Part shown: piece after piece, positions 53,510 through 64,000 of the stretch
Numbering within the stretch: the stretch's first letter is position 1
Layout of the letters: each line of letters starts with the position of its first letter
Assembly (NCBI RefSeq): GCF_003111685.1
Contig: NZ_CP022189.1
Span: 133,501-197,500, forward strand
Origin: Alloyangia pacifica
GTDB taxonomy: Bacteria > Pseudomonadota > Alphaproteobacteria > Rhodobacterales > Rhodobacteraceae
Length of the DNA: 64,000 nt
Reading direction: 5' to 3'
Notes under the pieces: model-generated
What the model was told of the DNA's origin: nothing
Database searches by the model: none
Seen by the model: only the letters and a program-made list of their open reading frames with translations
Position numbers and translations under genes: made by a program

Positions 53510-54286
53510 ATGGCCTATGAGACGATTATCGTCGAAGTAGACGACGACGTTGCCACTATCACCCTGAACCGCCCGGATGCCCTCAATGCGCTGAACAGCC
53601 AGCTTCTTGGCGAGCTCGCGCAGGCGCTGACCGAGGCGGATGCCAATGACAAGGTGCGCTGCATCATCCTGACCGGCTCGGCCAAGGCCTTTGCCGCCGG
53701 GGCCGACATCAAGGAGATGTCGGAAAAGACCTTCGTCGAGATGTTCCTCGGAGACTTCTTCGAGCCGGCCACCGAGGCCGTCGCGAAGGTGCGCAAACCG
53801 GTGATCGCCGCGGTGAGCGGTTACGCCCTCGGGGGCGGCTGCGAGCTGGCGATGATGTGCGACTTCATCATCGCGTCGGAAACCGCGAAATTCGGCCAGC
53901 CCGAGATCAACCTTGGCGTTATCGCCGGGATCGGCGGGACGCAGCGCCTGCCGCGCTACGTCGGCAAGGCCAAGGCCATGGACATGCACCTGACCGGGCG
54001 TTTCATGGATGCTGAAGAGGCCGAGCGGTCGGGGCTGGTAAGCCGCGTCGTGCCGGTCAAGCAACTGATGGAAGAGGCGCAGAGCGCCGCGGCCAAGATT
54101 GCCGAGAAGTCGTTGCTCGCCTCGATTGCCGCCAAGCAGGCGGTGAACCGTGCCTTCGAGACCACGCTGGACGAGGGGTTGCTCTTCGAGCGCCGCCTGT
54201 TCCATTCGCTCTTTGCCACCGAGGACCAGAAAGAAGGCATGTCTGCCTTCCTCGAGAAGCGGACGCCGCAGTTCCGCGACCGCTGA
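53510..54286 (+). CDS. Enoyl-CoA hydratase (crotonase family)
   Basis: Hydrates 2-enoyl-CoA in fatty-acid or amino-acid breakdown. It is 258 residues, a short-chain type. The oxyanion-hole segments are [11 protein letters not shown] and [15 protein letters not shown] (with catalytic Glu), and the second glutamate is in [20 protein letters not shown]. The ATG at 53510 gives a standard N-terminus; an ATG nine codons upstream is possible. A terminator follows. The exact pathway cannot be told. Confidence 0.94.
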   Translation: MAYETIIVEVDDDVATITLNRPDALNALNSQLLGELAQALTEADANDKVRCIILTGSAKAFAAGADIKEMSEKTFVEMFLGDFFEPATEAVAKVRKPVIAAVSGYALGGGCELAMMCDFIIASETAKFGQPEINLGVIAGIGGTQRLPRYVGKAKAMDMHLTGRFMDAEEAERSGLVSRVVPVKQLMEEAQSAAAKIAEKSLLASIAAKQAVNRAFETTLDEGLLFERRLFHSLFATEDQKEGMSAFLEKRTPQFRDR

Positions 54287-54306
54287 GGCGATTGCATCGC
54301 ATTCCG

Positions 54307-54335
54307 GGCCTGTCCCCGCGGGGACAGGCCTTTTT
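54307..54335 (+). terminator. Rho-independent terminator after the enoyl-CoA hydratase gene
   Basis: A 24-bp perfect palindrome (GGCCTGTCCCCG with its complement) followed by TTTTT. It serves the plus-strand gene and lies 3' of the convergent small gene. Confidence 0.9.
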
Positions 54336-54349
54336 CATGCCCGGGCCAC

Positions 54350-54532
54350 TCAGGACTGCAGCGGGCCGCGCGTCTGGCGGATCGCTTCCTGGATGGCGCG
54401 CCAGGTCTGCGCCTCCTCGGCGGCACCCCGGCGTTCGTTCTCGCGCACCTTTGCGGCGGCCTCGGCCTCGGCCCGGGCCCCATGCGCCCGGTAGAGCGCC
54501 TGTGCGGCCTCGTTGATCTGCATTGCGTTCAT
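54350..54532 (-). CDS. Small hypothetical protein, helical, 60 residues
   Basis: MNAMQINEAAQALYRAHGAR followed by an Ala/Glu/Arg-rich helix and WRAIQEAIRQTRGPL. An excellent ribosome-binding site (AAGGAGGAG) lies upstream of the ATG at 54532, and the codon use matches neighbours, so I take it as a real gene. I think similar short proteins occur in relatives, but I cannot verify this. No motif gives a function; it is probably cytosolic. Confidence 0.7.
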   Translation of the reverse strand: MNAMQINEAAQALYRAHGARAEAEAAAKVRENERRGAAEEAQTWRAIQEAIRQTRGPLQS

Positions 54533-54797
54533 GGCTGACTCCTCCTTTCAGTCTGGAGTGTCCCGCGGCGAGGGCCGTGGGAGGGCGATCCTAGCCGATT
54601 CTCCCCCATTTCCCCAAGAAGTGCCGCTGGGGCCTTTGCAACCGGCGGAAAATGGGCTATGCGCCCCGCCTACATGCGTGTGATGCCCGCTCAGGCAAGA
54701 ATCGGTCCGGCGACGACAGATCCGGGTCTGGTGGATATTGCACGTCCGAAATTCAGACCCAGGCCTTGTCGGCCACAGACACATAGGACCGATCATC

Positions 54798-55061
54798 ATG
54801 GCAAATACGCCCCAGTCCAAGAAGCGCGCACGTCAGAACGAGAAGCGTTACGCCGTCAACAAGGCACGCCGTTCGCGCATCCGTACCTACCTGCGCAAAG
54901 TCGAGGAAGCGATCGCTTCGGGCGACAAGGACGCAGCCACCGCAGCTCTCGCCGCAGCTCAGCCCGAACTGATGCGCGGCGTGACCAAGGGTGTCTTCCA
55001 CAAGAACACTGCTTCGCGCAAAATGTCGCGTCTCTCCTCGCGGGTGAAGTCGCTCGCCTGA
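54798..55061 (+). CDS. rpsT: 30S ribosomal protein S20
   Basis: Binds 16S rRNA in the small subunit. It is 87 residues and very basic: [20 protein letters not shown] then [19 protein letters not shown], and [20 protein letters not shown]. The ATG at 54798 gives the family N-terminus; the frame is open upstream. rpsT next to dnaA is common in Rhodobacteraceae. A terminator follows. Confidence 0.97.
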   Translation: MANTPQSKKRARQNEKRYAVNKARRSRIRTYLRKVEEAIASGDKDAATAALAAAQPELMRGVTKGVFHKNTASRKMSRLSSRVKSLA

Positions 55062-55110
55062 GCACGTCAAGTGTCAGGCTGAAATGACACACTTAATAGG
55101 TGTGTGATCG

Positions 55111-55141
55111 AAAAGGCATCGCCATTGGTGGTGCCTTTTTT
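55111..55141 (+). terminator. Rho-independent terminator after rpsT
   Basis: An imperfect stem (AAAAGGCATCGCCA / TGGTGGTGCCTTTT) ending in a run of T. A smaller CACAC/GTGTG hairpin precedes it at about 55088-55104. Confidence 0.8.
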
Positions 55142-55604
55142 CATGACTCACACCATATTTTGAAGGCCGAGATTCTTTTTTCGGATTCCATTGAGTCAAG
55201 TTTGAAGTTCGGTTGCTGCTCTTCTCGGAACAGGAGTAATTTCATCGAGCGAGTCACGTCGCTGGGGGGACAGGCAATCGCGGATCACGCCACGGGAATC
55301 GTGGAAAGGTCTTCGTCGCTTCGGTCGTCTGATCAACAGATGCCGATTTCGGGATGATTTCATCCTGCCAGTCCAATTGTAAAATGGGTGAGTAGTGCGC
55401 CTTGCTGGGTCGCTTCGGGATGCTGGGAGTCCCGGGGAGTCCTTATGCGTGCTATGTCACTGGGACAGAGACTTCTCTTCCTGACTCATGCCGTTTCGGC
55501 ATGGGGCCTGCATTTGCTCCCCATCGGTGGCTCAATTGGGCGCGTGTGTGTGTGTTGCCCAAAGGGACATAGGAAGAACCGGTGAAAAGACGGAGCGGGG
55601 ATAA
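55142..55604. promoter_or_regulatory. dnaA upstream region, rich in GANTC sites
   Basis: 463 bp without a convincing gene between the rpsT terminator and dnaA. Two short frames (55100-55357, 55388-55585) have no protein-like features. It has nine GANTC sites (55145, 55171, 55184, 55193, 55251, 55296, 55427, 55437, 55483) where about two are expected. In Caulobacter the dnaA promoter responds to CcrM methylation at GANTC, so the same control is plausible. I found no good DnaA box, so this is less likely to be the origin than 10.15-10.47 kb. Confidence 0.6.
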
Positions 55605-57002
55605 ATGACGCAGGAACAATGGGGCGCGCTGCAAGACAGGCTGAGCAGCACGATCGGGGAAAACAACTACCGAACCTGGATCAAGCCCCTCGAATACAAA
55701 GGTCTGGAAGCCGACGGGGTGGCGGTCTTCCTAGCACCGACGAATTTTATTGGCACCTACGTGTCGCAGAATTTCGGGGACCTGCTGCTGTCGCAGATCT
55801 CCACGCTGGATTCGCAGGTTCGCCGCCTGCAATTCCGGGTCAGTAACGCGCCGCGTCCGGCAGCGGGCCGTCCGAGCCCGCGCCCGGTTTCGGCGCAGCC
55901 CGAGCAGCCGGCCCAGGCCAATGCGGCCAATGGCCAATCCGCACAGGGCGGAAGCGACCTGTTGCCGAGCGCGCCGCTCGATGCGCGCTTCACCTTCGAT
56001 AATTTCATCGTCGGCAAGCCCAACGAGCTCGCCCATGCCGCCGCGCGCCGTGTGGCAGAGGCCGAAACCGTGACCTTCAACCCGCTATTCCTTTACGGCG
56101 GCGTTGGCCTCGGCAAGACGCACCTGATGCACGCGATCACCTGGGAGCTGCGCAACCGCCGCCCCGACCTGAACGTGCTCTACCTGTCGGCAGAGCAGTT
56201 CATGTACCGCTTCGTGCAGGCCCTGCGCGAGCGCCGCATGATGGACTTCAAGGAGCTGTTCCGCTCGGTCGACGTGCTTATGGTCGATGACGTGCAGTTC
56301 ATCGCCGGCAAGGACTCGACGCAGGAAGAGTTCTTCCACACGTTCAACGCGCTGGTGGACCAGAACAAGCAGATCGTCATTTCGGCCGACCGCGCGCCGG
56401 ACGAGATCAAGGACCTGGAGAACCGCATCCGCTCGCGCCTGCAGTCCGGCCTCGTGGTCGACCTCCACCCGACGGATTACGAACTGCGTCTCGGCATTCT
56501 GCAGTCGAAGGTCGACACCTATCGCAAGCAATACCCGTCGCTGCAGCTCGACGATGGCATCCTCGAGTTCCTGGCGCATCGCATTTCGACCAACGTGCGT
56601 GTGCTCGAAGGTGCGCTGACGCGCCTCTTCGCCTTTGCCTCACTGGTCGGCCAGCCCATCACCATGGAGCTGACGCAGGATTGCCTCGCCGACGTGCTGC
56701 GCGCCTCGGACCGCAAGATCTCGATCGAGGAGATTCAGCGCAAGGTGGCGGATCACTACAACATCCGCCTTTCCGATCTCATCGGCCCCAAGCGCGTACG
56801 CAACTTCGCGCGCCCGCGGCAGGTGGCGATGTACCTGTGCAAGCAGCTCACCGCCCGCTCGCTTCCCGAGATCGGCCGCCGCTTCGGCGGGCGCGACCAC
56901 ACGACGGTCATGCACGGGGTGAAGCGGATCGAGGAACTGCGCATGCAGGACAGCCAGATCGCCGACGACATCGAGCTTCTGCGCCGCGCGCTCGAAGCCT
57001 GA
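55605..57002 (+). CDS. dnaA: Chromosomal replication initiator DnaA
   Basis: AAA+ ATPase that melts oriC. It is 465 residues. Domain I is residues 1-85 ([20 protein letters not shown]). A Gln/Ala/Pro-rich linker follows. The AAA+ core has Walker [21 protein letters not shown] near 158-177 and Walker [21 protein letters not shown]. The DNA-binding domain IV has the signature [19 protein letters not shown] near residues 428-446. It heads dnaA-dnaN-recF-gyrB. Confidence 0.98.
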   Translation: MTQEQWGALQDRLSSTIGENNYRTWIKPLEYKGLEADGVAVFLAPTNFIGTYVSQNFGDLLLSQISTLDSQVRRLQFRVSNAPRPAAGRPSPRPVSAQPEQPAQANAANGQSAQGGSDLLPSAPLDARFTFDNFIVGKPNELAHAAARRVAEAETVTFNPLFLYGGVGLGKTHLMHAITWELRNRRPDLNVLYLSAEQFMYRFVQALRERRMMDFKELFRSVDVLMVDDVQFIAGKDSTQEEFFHTFNALVDQNKQIVISADRAPDEIKDLENRIRSRLQSGLVVDLHPTDYELRLGILQSKVDTYRKQYPSLQLDDGILEFLAHRISTNVRVLEGALTRLFAFASLVGQPITMELTQDCLADVLRASDRKISIEEIQRKVADHYNIRLSDLIGPKRVRNFARPRQVAMYLCKQLTARSLPEIGRRFGGRDHTTVMHGVKRIEELRMQDSQIADDIELLRRALEA

Positions 57003-57026
57003 GACCGCACGACCACATTTGGGAAC

Positions 57027-57048
57027 GGGGCTGCCCAAGGGCGGCCCC
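57027..57048 (+). terminator. Possible attenuator hairpin between dnaA and dnaN
   Basis: GGGGCTGCCC-AA-GGGCGGCCCC forms a GC-rich stem with one G-T pair, 25 bp after the dnaA stop. There is no T-run, so termination is uncertain. Confidence 0.4.
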
Positions 57049-57154
57049 GCGGCCTTGACGCTGCAGGCAATCCGTCGGATCAATCTGCAAAAGAATTTGG
57101 AGCGGCTTCGCAGATGCGCCAAGCTGCCCCACCGGCCAACCGAGGGACAGGGCG

Positions 57155-58273
57155 ATGAAAGTCAGCATTGAACGGGCGACGCTGCTCAAGGCAGTCAGCC
57201 AGGCACAATCTGTGGTCGAGCGCCGGAACACCATTCCGATCCTCGCCAATGTGCTGATCGAGGCCGAGGGCAACTCGGCCAGCTTCCGCGCCACCGATCT
57301 CGACATCGAAGTGCTCGACCGCGCCCCCGCGGTGGTCGAACAGGCCGGGGCCACCACCGTCTCGGCGGTGACCCTGCACGAGATCGTCCGCAAGCTGCCC
57401 GACGGCGCGCTGGTCCAGCTGACCGCCGACACTTCCGCCGGCCGGCTGACCGTGGCCGCAGGCCGCTCGAACTTCAGTCTCGCGACGCTGCCCAAGGAAG
57501 ACTTCCCGGTCATGGCGTCGTCGGAATACTCGTCGAACTTCACCGCCAAGGCCGAAGTCCTGCGCAGGCTCTTCGACAAGTCGAAGTTCGCGATCTCGAC
57601 CGAGGAAACGCGTTACTACCTCAACGGCGTGTACATGCATGTCGCCGAGAGCGAGGAGGGCCGGGTGCTGCGCTGCGTTGCCACCGACGGTCACCGCCTC
57701 GCCCGCATCGACGCGCCGCTGCCTGCTGGTGCAGAAGAGATGCCCGGTGTGATCGTGCCGCGCAAGACCGTGGGAGAGCTGCGCAAACTGCTCGAAGAGG
57801 ACGACATGGACATCGCCGTGTCGGTCTCGGAAACCAAGGTGCGCTTCGCCACGCCCGATATCACGCTGACCTCCAAGGTCATTGACGGCACCTTCCCGGA
57901 CTACTCGCGCGTCATCCCGATGAACAACACCCGCCGGCTCGAAGTCGACGCGGGCGAGTTCGCCAAGGCCGTCGATCGAGTGGCAACTGTCTCGTCGGAG
58001 CGCTCGCGCGCCGTGAAGCTGCAGCTCGACGAGGACCGGTTGATCCTCTCGGTCAATGCTCCCGACAGCGGTGCCGCCGAGGAAGAGCTGGCCGTGGCCT
58101 ATGGGGATGAGCCGCTGGAGATCGGCTTCAACGCGAAATACCTGCTGGAGATCGCCAGCCAGGTGGACCGCGAGAACGCCGTCTTCATGTTCAACTCCTC
58201 GGGCGATCCGACCCTGATGCGCGAAGGCACCGACACGTCTGCCGTCTACGTAGTCATGCCAATGCGGGTCTGA
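57155..58273 (+). CDS. dnaN: DNA polymerase III beta subunit (sliding clamp)
   Basis: Ring-shaped processivity clamp. It is 372 residues in three clamp domains. It begins MKVSIERATLLKAVSQAQSV then VERRNTIPILANVLIEAEGN. Conserved FAISTEETRYYLNGVYMHV and VATDGHRLARIDAPLP are central. It ends TDTSAVYVVMPMRV. It lies 152 bp after dnaA. Confidence 0.98.
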   Translation: MKVSIERATLLKAVSQAQSVVERRNTIPILANVLIEAEGNSASFRATDLDIEVLDRAPAVVEQAGATTVSAVTLHEIVRKLPDGALVQLTADTSAGRLTVAAGRSNFSLATLPKEDFPVMASSEYSSNFTAKAEVLRRLFDKSKFAISTEETRYYLNGVYMHVAESEEGRVLRCVATDGHRLARIDAPLPAGAEEMPGVIVPRKTVGELRKLLEEDDMDIAVSVSETKVRFATPDITLTSKVIDGTFPDYSRVIPMNNTRRLEVDAGEFAKAVDRVATVSSERSRAVKLQLDEDRLILSVNAPDSGAAEEELAVAYGDEPLEIGFNAKYLLEIASQVDRENAVFMFNSSGDPTLMREGTDTSAVYVVMPMRV

Positions 58274-58388
58274 CGGCCCCGCCCTGAGCATCCGATATTC
58301 ACTGAAAGGCAGGGGCTTTGCTTCTGCCTTTCGTGATTCCGGAAATACCCTCTTCCGCGGGACCCGTCCCCGCGCTACCGCCTGAGCC

Positions 58389-61992
<3,604 letters not shown>

Positions 61993-62015
61993 CCCTGTCG
62001 GAAGGCTTTATGCGG

Positions 62016-62050
62016 AAGCGGCGCGCAGTTCCCTGCGCGCCGCTTTGCGT
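62016..62050 (+). terminator. Terminator after gyrB
   Basis: A 13-bp perfect stem (AAGCGGCGCGCAG / CTGCGCGCCGCTT) with a TTCC loop, followed by TGCGTTT. It also lies 3' of the convergent GFA gene. Confidence 0.8.
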
Positions 62051-62070
62051 TTCCGGGCCCGGGCGCCCGC

Positions 62071-62517
62071 TTACCGCCGGGCGAAGTCTTCCAGCAGCAT
62101 CGGGAAGTCCTCCTCGGGCGGGAAGCCTTCGTAGCTGTGTCGCGCCGGGATCTGCGCCCAGTCCAGCTTCTCCGTGGTCATCGTCTCGATGAAGGGGAGC
62201 GACCACTCCGGCACGTCGAACATGACGGGACGCACGTTCACGAAGACCTCGATCCCGTTGATCCGGGTGAACATCCAGGTCCCGCACTCGCGGCACATGT
62301 AGTGGTCGAGCTGCGGCCCCTTGATCCCGCCCGTCACCGGCTCCCCGGCGATCACCCTGATCCCGTCCGAGGGCACCATCATGGTGAGGGAAAAGGCGCT
62401 GGCGCTCATTTTCTGACAGCCGCGGCAATGGCAGGCGGCGGTCATCATCGGAGGCTTGCTCACCTCGAGCTGCAGTGCGCCGCAGCGGCAGCTGCCGATC
62501 TGGGGAAGCTCGGTCAT
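62071..62517 (-). CDS. GFA family zinc protein
   Basis: A 148-residue member of the glutathione-dependent formaldehyde-activating enzyme/CENP-V family. Zinc ligands are visible: GSCRCGALQLEV near residue 8, ACHCRGCQKMSASAF near 28, and MCRECGTWMF near 74. Most family members have no proven reaction, so I name only the family. It is downstream of the NDUFA9-like gene but separated by a terminator. Confidence 0.9.
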   Translation of the reverse strand: MTELPQIGSCRCGALQLEVSKPPMMTAACHCRGCQKMSASAFSLTMMVPSDGIRVIAGEPVTGGIKGPQLDHYMCRECGTWMFTRINGIEVFVNVRPVMFDVPEWSLPFIETMTTEKLDWAQIPARHSYEGFPPEEDFPMLLEDFARR

Positions 62518-62553
62518 CTCGGTCTCCTTTCGCGCCCGGTCAGGGGCAAAGAA

Positions 62554-62577
62554 AAAGCCGGCCCCGGGGCCGGCTTT
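62554..62577 (-). terminator. Terminator between the NDUFA9-like and GFA genes
   Basis: A 24-bp perfect palindrome (AAAGCCGGCCCC with its complement). On the minus strand it is followed by TTCTTTG, so it ends the NDUFA9-like transcript. Confidence 0.8.
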
Positions 62578-62583
62578 CAGGTG

Positions 62584-63567
62584 TCACTCGGCCCTCAGGC
62601 TGGCGGCCGATTCCTTGATGGCGTCATATTGCCCGCCGGGGCGGAAGCGCCACAGGTAGTCGGGCATGACCGCCTCGGGGGCGACCGGGGAGATACCGAG
62701 ATCGCTCAGCCCCTTGGCGCCTTCCGACACCACATTGTCCTTGCGCAGCATCACGACCTGATCGCGGGTGATCGGTGCGGTGAAGAGCCCACCGGTGATC
62801 CGCTGCACGAATTCCGACACGCCGCCGATCACCGAGGCCAGCCCGTAGGGCAGGTTCACCAGCATCTTGCGGCGGCGGATGACCGTCAGCATCTCCTCGA
62901 TGAAGGCCCGGAAGCTCTTCACCTCGGGGCCGCCCAGCTCGTAGACACCCGGAGCGGCTGCACCGGTGATTCCCTTCTCCGCGGCCTCGGCCACGTTGTC
63001 CACGTAGACCGGCTGGAAGTTGCGGTCCGCGCCGACCAGCGCCAGCACCGGACCCATCCGGGACATCGAGGCGAACCGGTTGAAGAACTGGTCCTCCATC
63101 CCGAAAATCACCGAGGGGCGCAGGATCATCGCGCCCTGGAAGGCGGCCAGTACCGCCTCTTCGCCAAGCGCCTTGCTCCGGGCGTAGCCGCTCCTGCTCT
63201 CCGTATCCGCGCCGATCGCCGAGATATGCACCAGCGCCTCGGCGCCCTGTTCGGCGGCGATGCGCGCGATGCGCTCCGCCCCCTCGACCTGCACGGCATC
63301 GAAACTGTTCTTGCCGCGCTCGTCGAACGTGCCGACGCAGTTCACCACCGCGTCGGCGCCCTGCATCACGGCGCGCACCGAAGCGTCGTCGCGGATGTTG
63401 CAGAACACCGGCTCGACCTGGCCGACCGAGCCATAGGGTTTCACGAACAGCGCTTCGTTGGGGTGGCGGACGGCGACACGGACGCGCCAGCCGAGCTTCG
63501 CCATGCGGCGGGCGATATAGCGTCCGACAAATCCGGATCCGCCGTAAATGGTGACGAGCTTGCTCAT
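62584..63567 (-). CDS. NAD(P)-binding protein of the complex I NDUFA9 family
   Basis: Atypical short-chain dehydrogenase-like protein, 327 residues. The dinucleotide fold is at the start: VTIYGGSGFVGRYIARRMAK. AVVNCVGTFDERGKNSFDAV and LVHISAIGADTESRSGYARS fit the NDUFA9 group; the YxxxK pattern is seen as YARSK. NDUFA9 is an accessory subunit of mitochondrial and some alphaproteobacterial complex I, but a role in complex I here is inferred only. I chose the ATG at 63567. Confidence 0.88.
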   Translation of the reverse strand: MSKLVTIYGGSGFVGRYIARRMAKLGWRVRVAVRHPNEALFVKPYGSVGQVEPVFCNIRDDASVRAVMQGADAVVNCVGTFDERGKNSFDAVQVEGAERIARIAAEQGAEALVHISAIGADTESRSGYARSKALGEEAVLAAFQGAMILRPSVIFGMEDQFFNRFASMSRMGPVLALVGADRNFQPVYVDNVAEAAEKGITGAAAPGVYELGGPEVKSFRAFIEEMLTVIRRRKMLVNLPYGLASVIGGVSEFVQRITGGLFTAPITRDQVVMLRKDNVVSEGAKGLSDLGISPVAPEAVMPDYLWRFRPGGQYDAIKESAASLRAE

Positions 63568-63669
63568 CTGGCTACTCCTGCTCCGAGGTTCTAGGCCTTG
63601 AATACCGGCCCGTCCGGCACCCGGCAAGGCGGCTCCTTCGGGTAAGTTGCACAAAATGAAAAATCTGCG

Positions 63670-63696
63670 TTGACACTCCCTGCGGAGATATTTAAA
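63670..63696 (+). promoter_or_regulatory. Candidate tRNA-Leu promoter
   Basis: A perfect -35 TTGACA (63670-63675) followed by an AT-rich ATATTTAAA (63688-63696). Spacing to TTTAAA is 15 bp, shorter than ideal. Confidence 0.5.
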
Positions 63697-63714
63697 CGCC
63701 CCCTCACCACCTGT

Positions 63715-63801
63715 GCCCAGGTGGCGGAATTGGTAGACGCGCTGGTTTCAGGTACCAGTGACTTAACGGTCGTGGAGGTTCGAGTCCTCTCCTGGGCACC
63801 A
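63715..63801 (+). tRNA. tRNA-Leu (CAG anticodon)
   Basis: An 87-nt class II tRNA. The acceptor arm GCCCAGG pairs with CCTGGGC, followed by A and an encoded CCA. The anticodon stem CTGGT/ACCAG closes a loop TTCAGGT with anticodon CAG. A long variable arm is present, then the T arm GGTTCGAGTCC. It reads the common Leu codon CTG. The terminator follows directly. Confidence 0.95.
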
Positions 63802-63803
63802 TC

Positions 63804-63841
63804 AAACCCCCGCGAAATCTTCGGATTTCGCGGGGGTTTTG
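63804..63841 (+). terminator. Rho-independent terminator after tRNA-Leu
   Basis: A long perfect stem (AAACCCCCGCGAAATC / GATTTCGCGGGGGTTT) with a short TTCG-type loop, ending in TTTT. Confidence 0.92.
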
Positions 63842-64000
63842 GTTTTTCGGCCCTCGTTGCATCGCGGCTCCCTTCAGTGAAGAGTGTCGCGGGCGCTTGC
63901 CGTTAAATCCCGCGGTGCGTGTCTGAAGCTCCAGCGCCAAGGGGTGCGGCGTCCAGCCCGCGCGTCTGCTTGGGGTGGCGCTGGCGGCGGATCTTATGCG
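63842..64000. other. Window tail with no supported gene
   Basis: About 160 bp after the tRNA terminator. Short open frames cross it on the minus strand, but none has a recognisable C-terminus. It may hold the 3' end of a gene beyond the window or only spacer. Confidence 0.5.

Noticed and set aside
55100..55585. Two short plus-strand frames upstream of dnaA
   Set aside because: Weak or no ribosome-binding sites, unnatural composition and overlap with regulatory sites. Treated as leader DNA.
55142..55604. dnaA upstream region as oriC
   Set aside because: No TTATCCACA-like boxes or clear unwinding element. The rho-maf gap is a better candidate, although GANTC density is high here.
63704..63940. 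Minus-strand open frame across tRNA-Leu containing RRGLEPPRPLSHWYLK
   Set aside because: A well-known false protein produced by reading the complement of a tRNA-Leu gene. The tRNA itself explains the sequence.
63715..64000. tRNA-Leu as an integration site for a mobile element
   Set aside because: No integrase, direct repeat or foreign-looking gene is visible before the window ends.

Overview
The window is a G+C-rich, gene-dense piece of an alphaproteobacterial chromosome, most likely from the Rhodobacteraceae/Roseobacteraceae. The evidence is the order rho-mnmE-mnmG-rsmG-parA-parB opposite hemW-rdgB-rph and hrcA, the set maf-aroE-coaE-dnaQ-secB-fxsA-timA-mltA-smr, a flagellar cluster with flaF, flbT and a DUF1217 gene, candidate CtrA (TTAA-N7-TTAA) sites, and GANTC (CcrM) clusters. 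I cannot name the genus. No insertion sequence, prophage, CRISPR array or rRNA operon was seen.

Layout. 0-3 kb: 5' end of hrcA, then rph-rdgB-hemW. 3-10 kb: the segregation and tRNA-modification block rho-mnmE-mnmG-rsmG-parA-parB on the minus strand, with two perfect parS palindromes lying inside the rsmG and mnmG reading frames. 10.1-10.5 kb: a 539-bp gap with an AT-rich stretch, several DnaA-box-like 9-mers, GANTC sites and many GATC sites. This is my candidate for oriC. 10.5-17.9 kb: maf-aroE-coaE-dnaQ (overlapping), secB/fxsA, timA-mltA-smr (overlapping), idi and a c2-type cytochrome. 17.9-22.6 kb: a small exopolysaccharide locus (Wza-like exporter, sugar-phosphate transferase, YjbF, YjbH). 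22.8-50.2 kb: a large flagellar cluster (motB, flgEKLI, motA, a 771-residue unknown, a lytic transglycosylase, flhA-fliR-flhB, a FliJ-like gene, fliL-flgHAGF-fliQE-flgCB, fliI, DUF1217-flbT-flaF-fliC, flgNJ, fliK, flgD). 50.2-54.5 kb: ubiE-ubiB, mutM, an enoyl-CoA hydratase and a small unknown. 54.8-62 kb: rpsT, then dnaA-dnaN-recF-gyrB. 62-64 kb: a GFA-family gene, an NDUFA9-like gene and tRNA-Leu(CAG).

The replication and segregation functions work together across the window. DnaA, DnaN, RecF and GyrB are encoded about 45 kb from the putative origin, and the flagellar and capsule genes lie in between. Flagellar transcription units appear to be preceded by CtrA-like boxes, which would tie motility to the cell cycle.

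Points most worth a second look: helically spaced triplets of GATC sites in the two intergenic regions flanking the par/gid block; fliL split by a frameshift at a C8/G6 homopolymer pair; a flagellar cluster without fliF, fliG, fliM, fliN, fliH or fliP; a flagellin leader containing several hairpins; nine GANTC sites upstream of dnaA; and an unrecognised motA-linked periplasmic protein.
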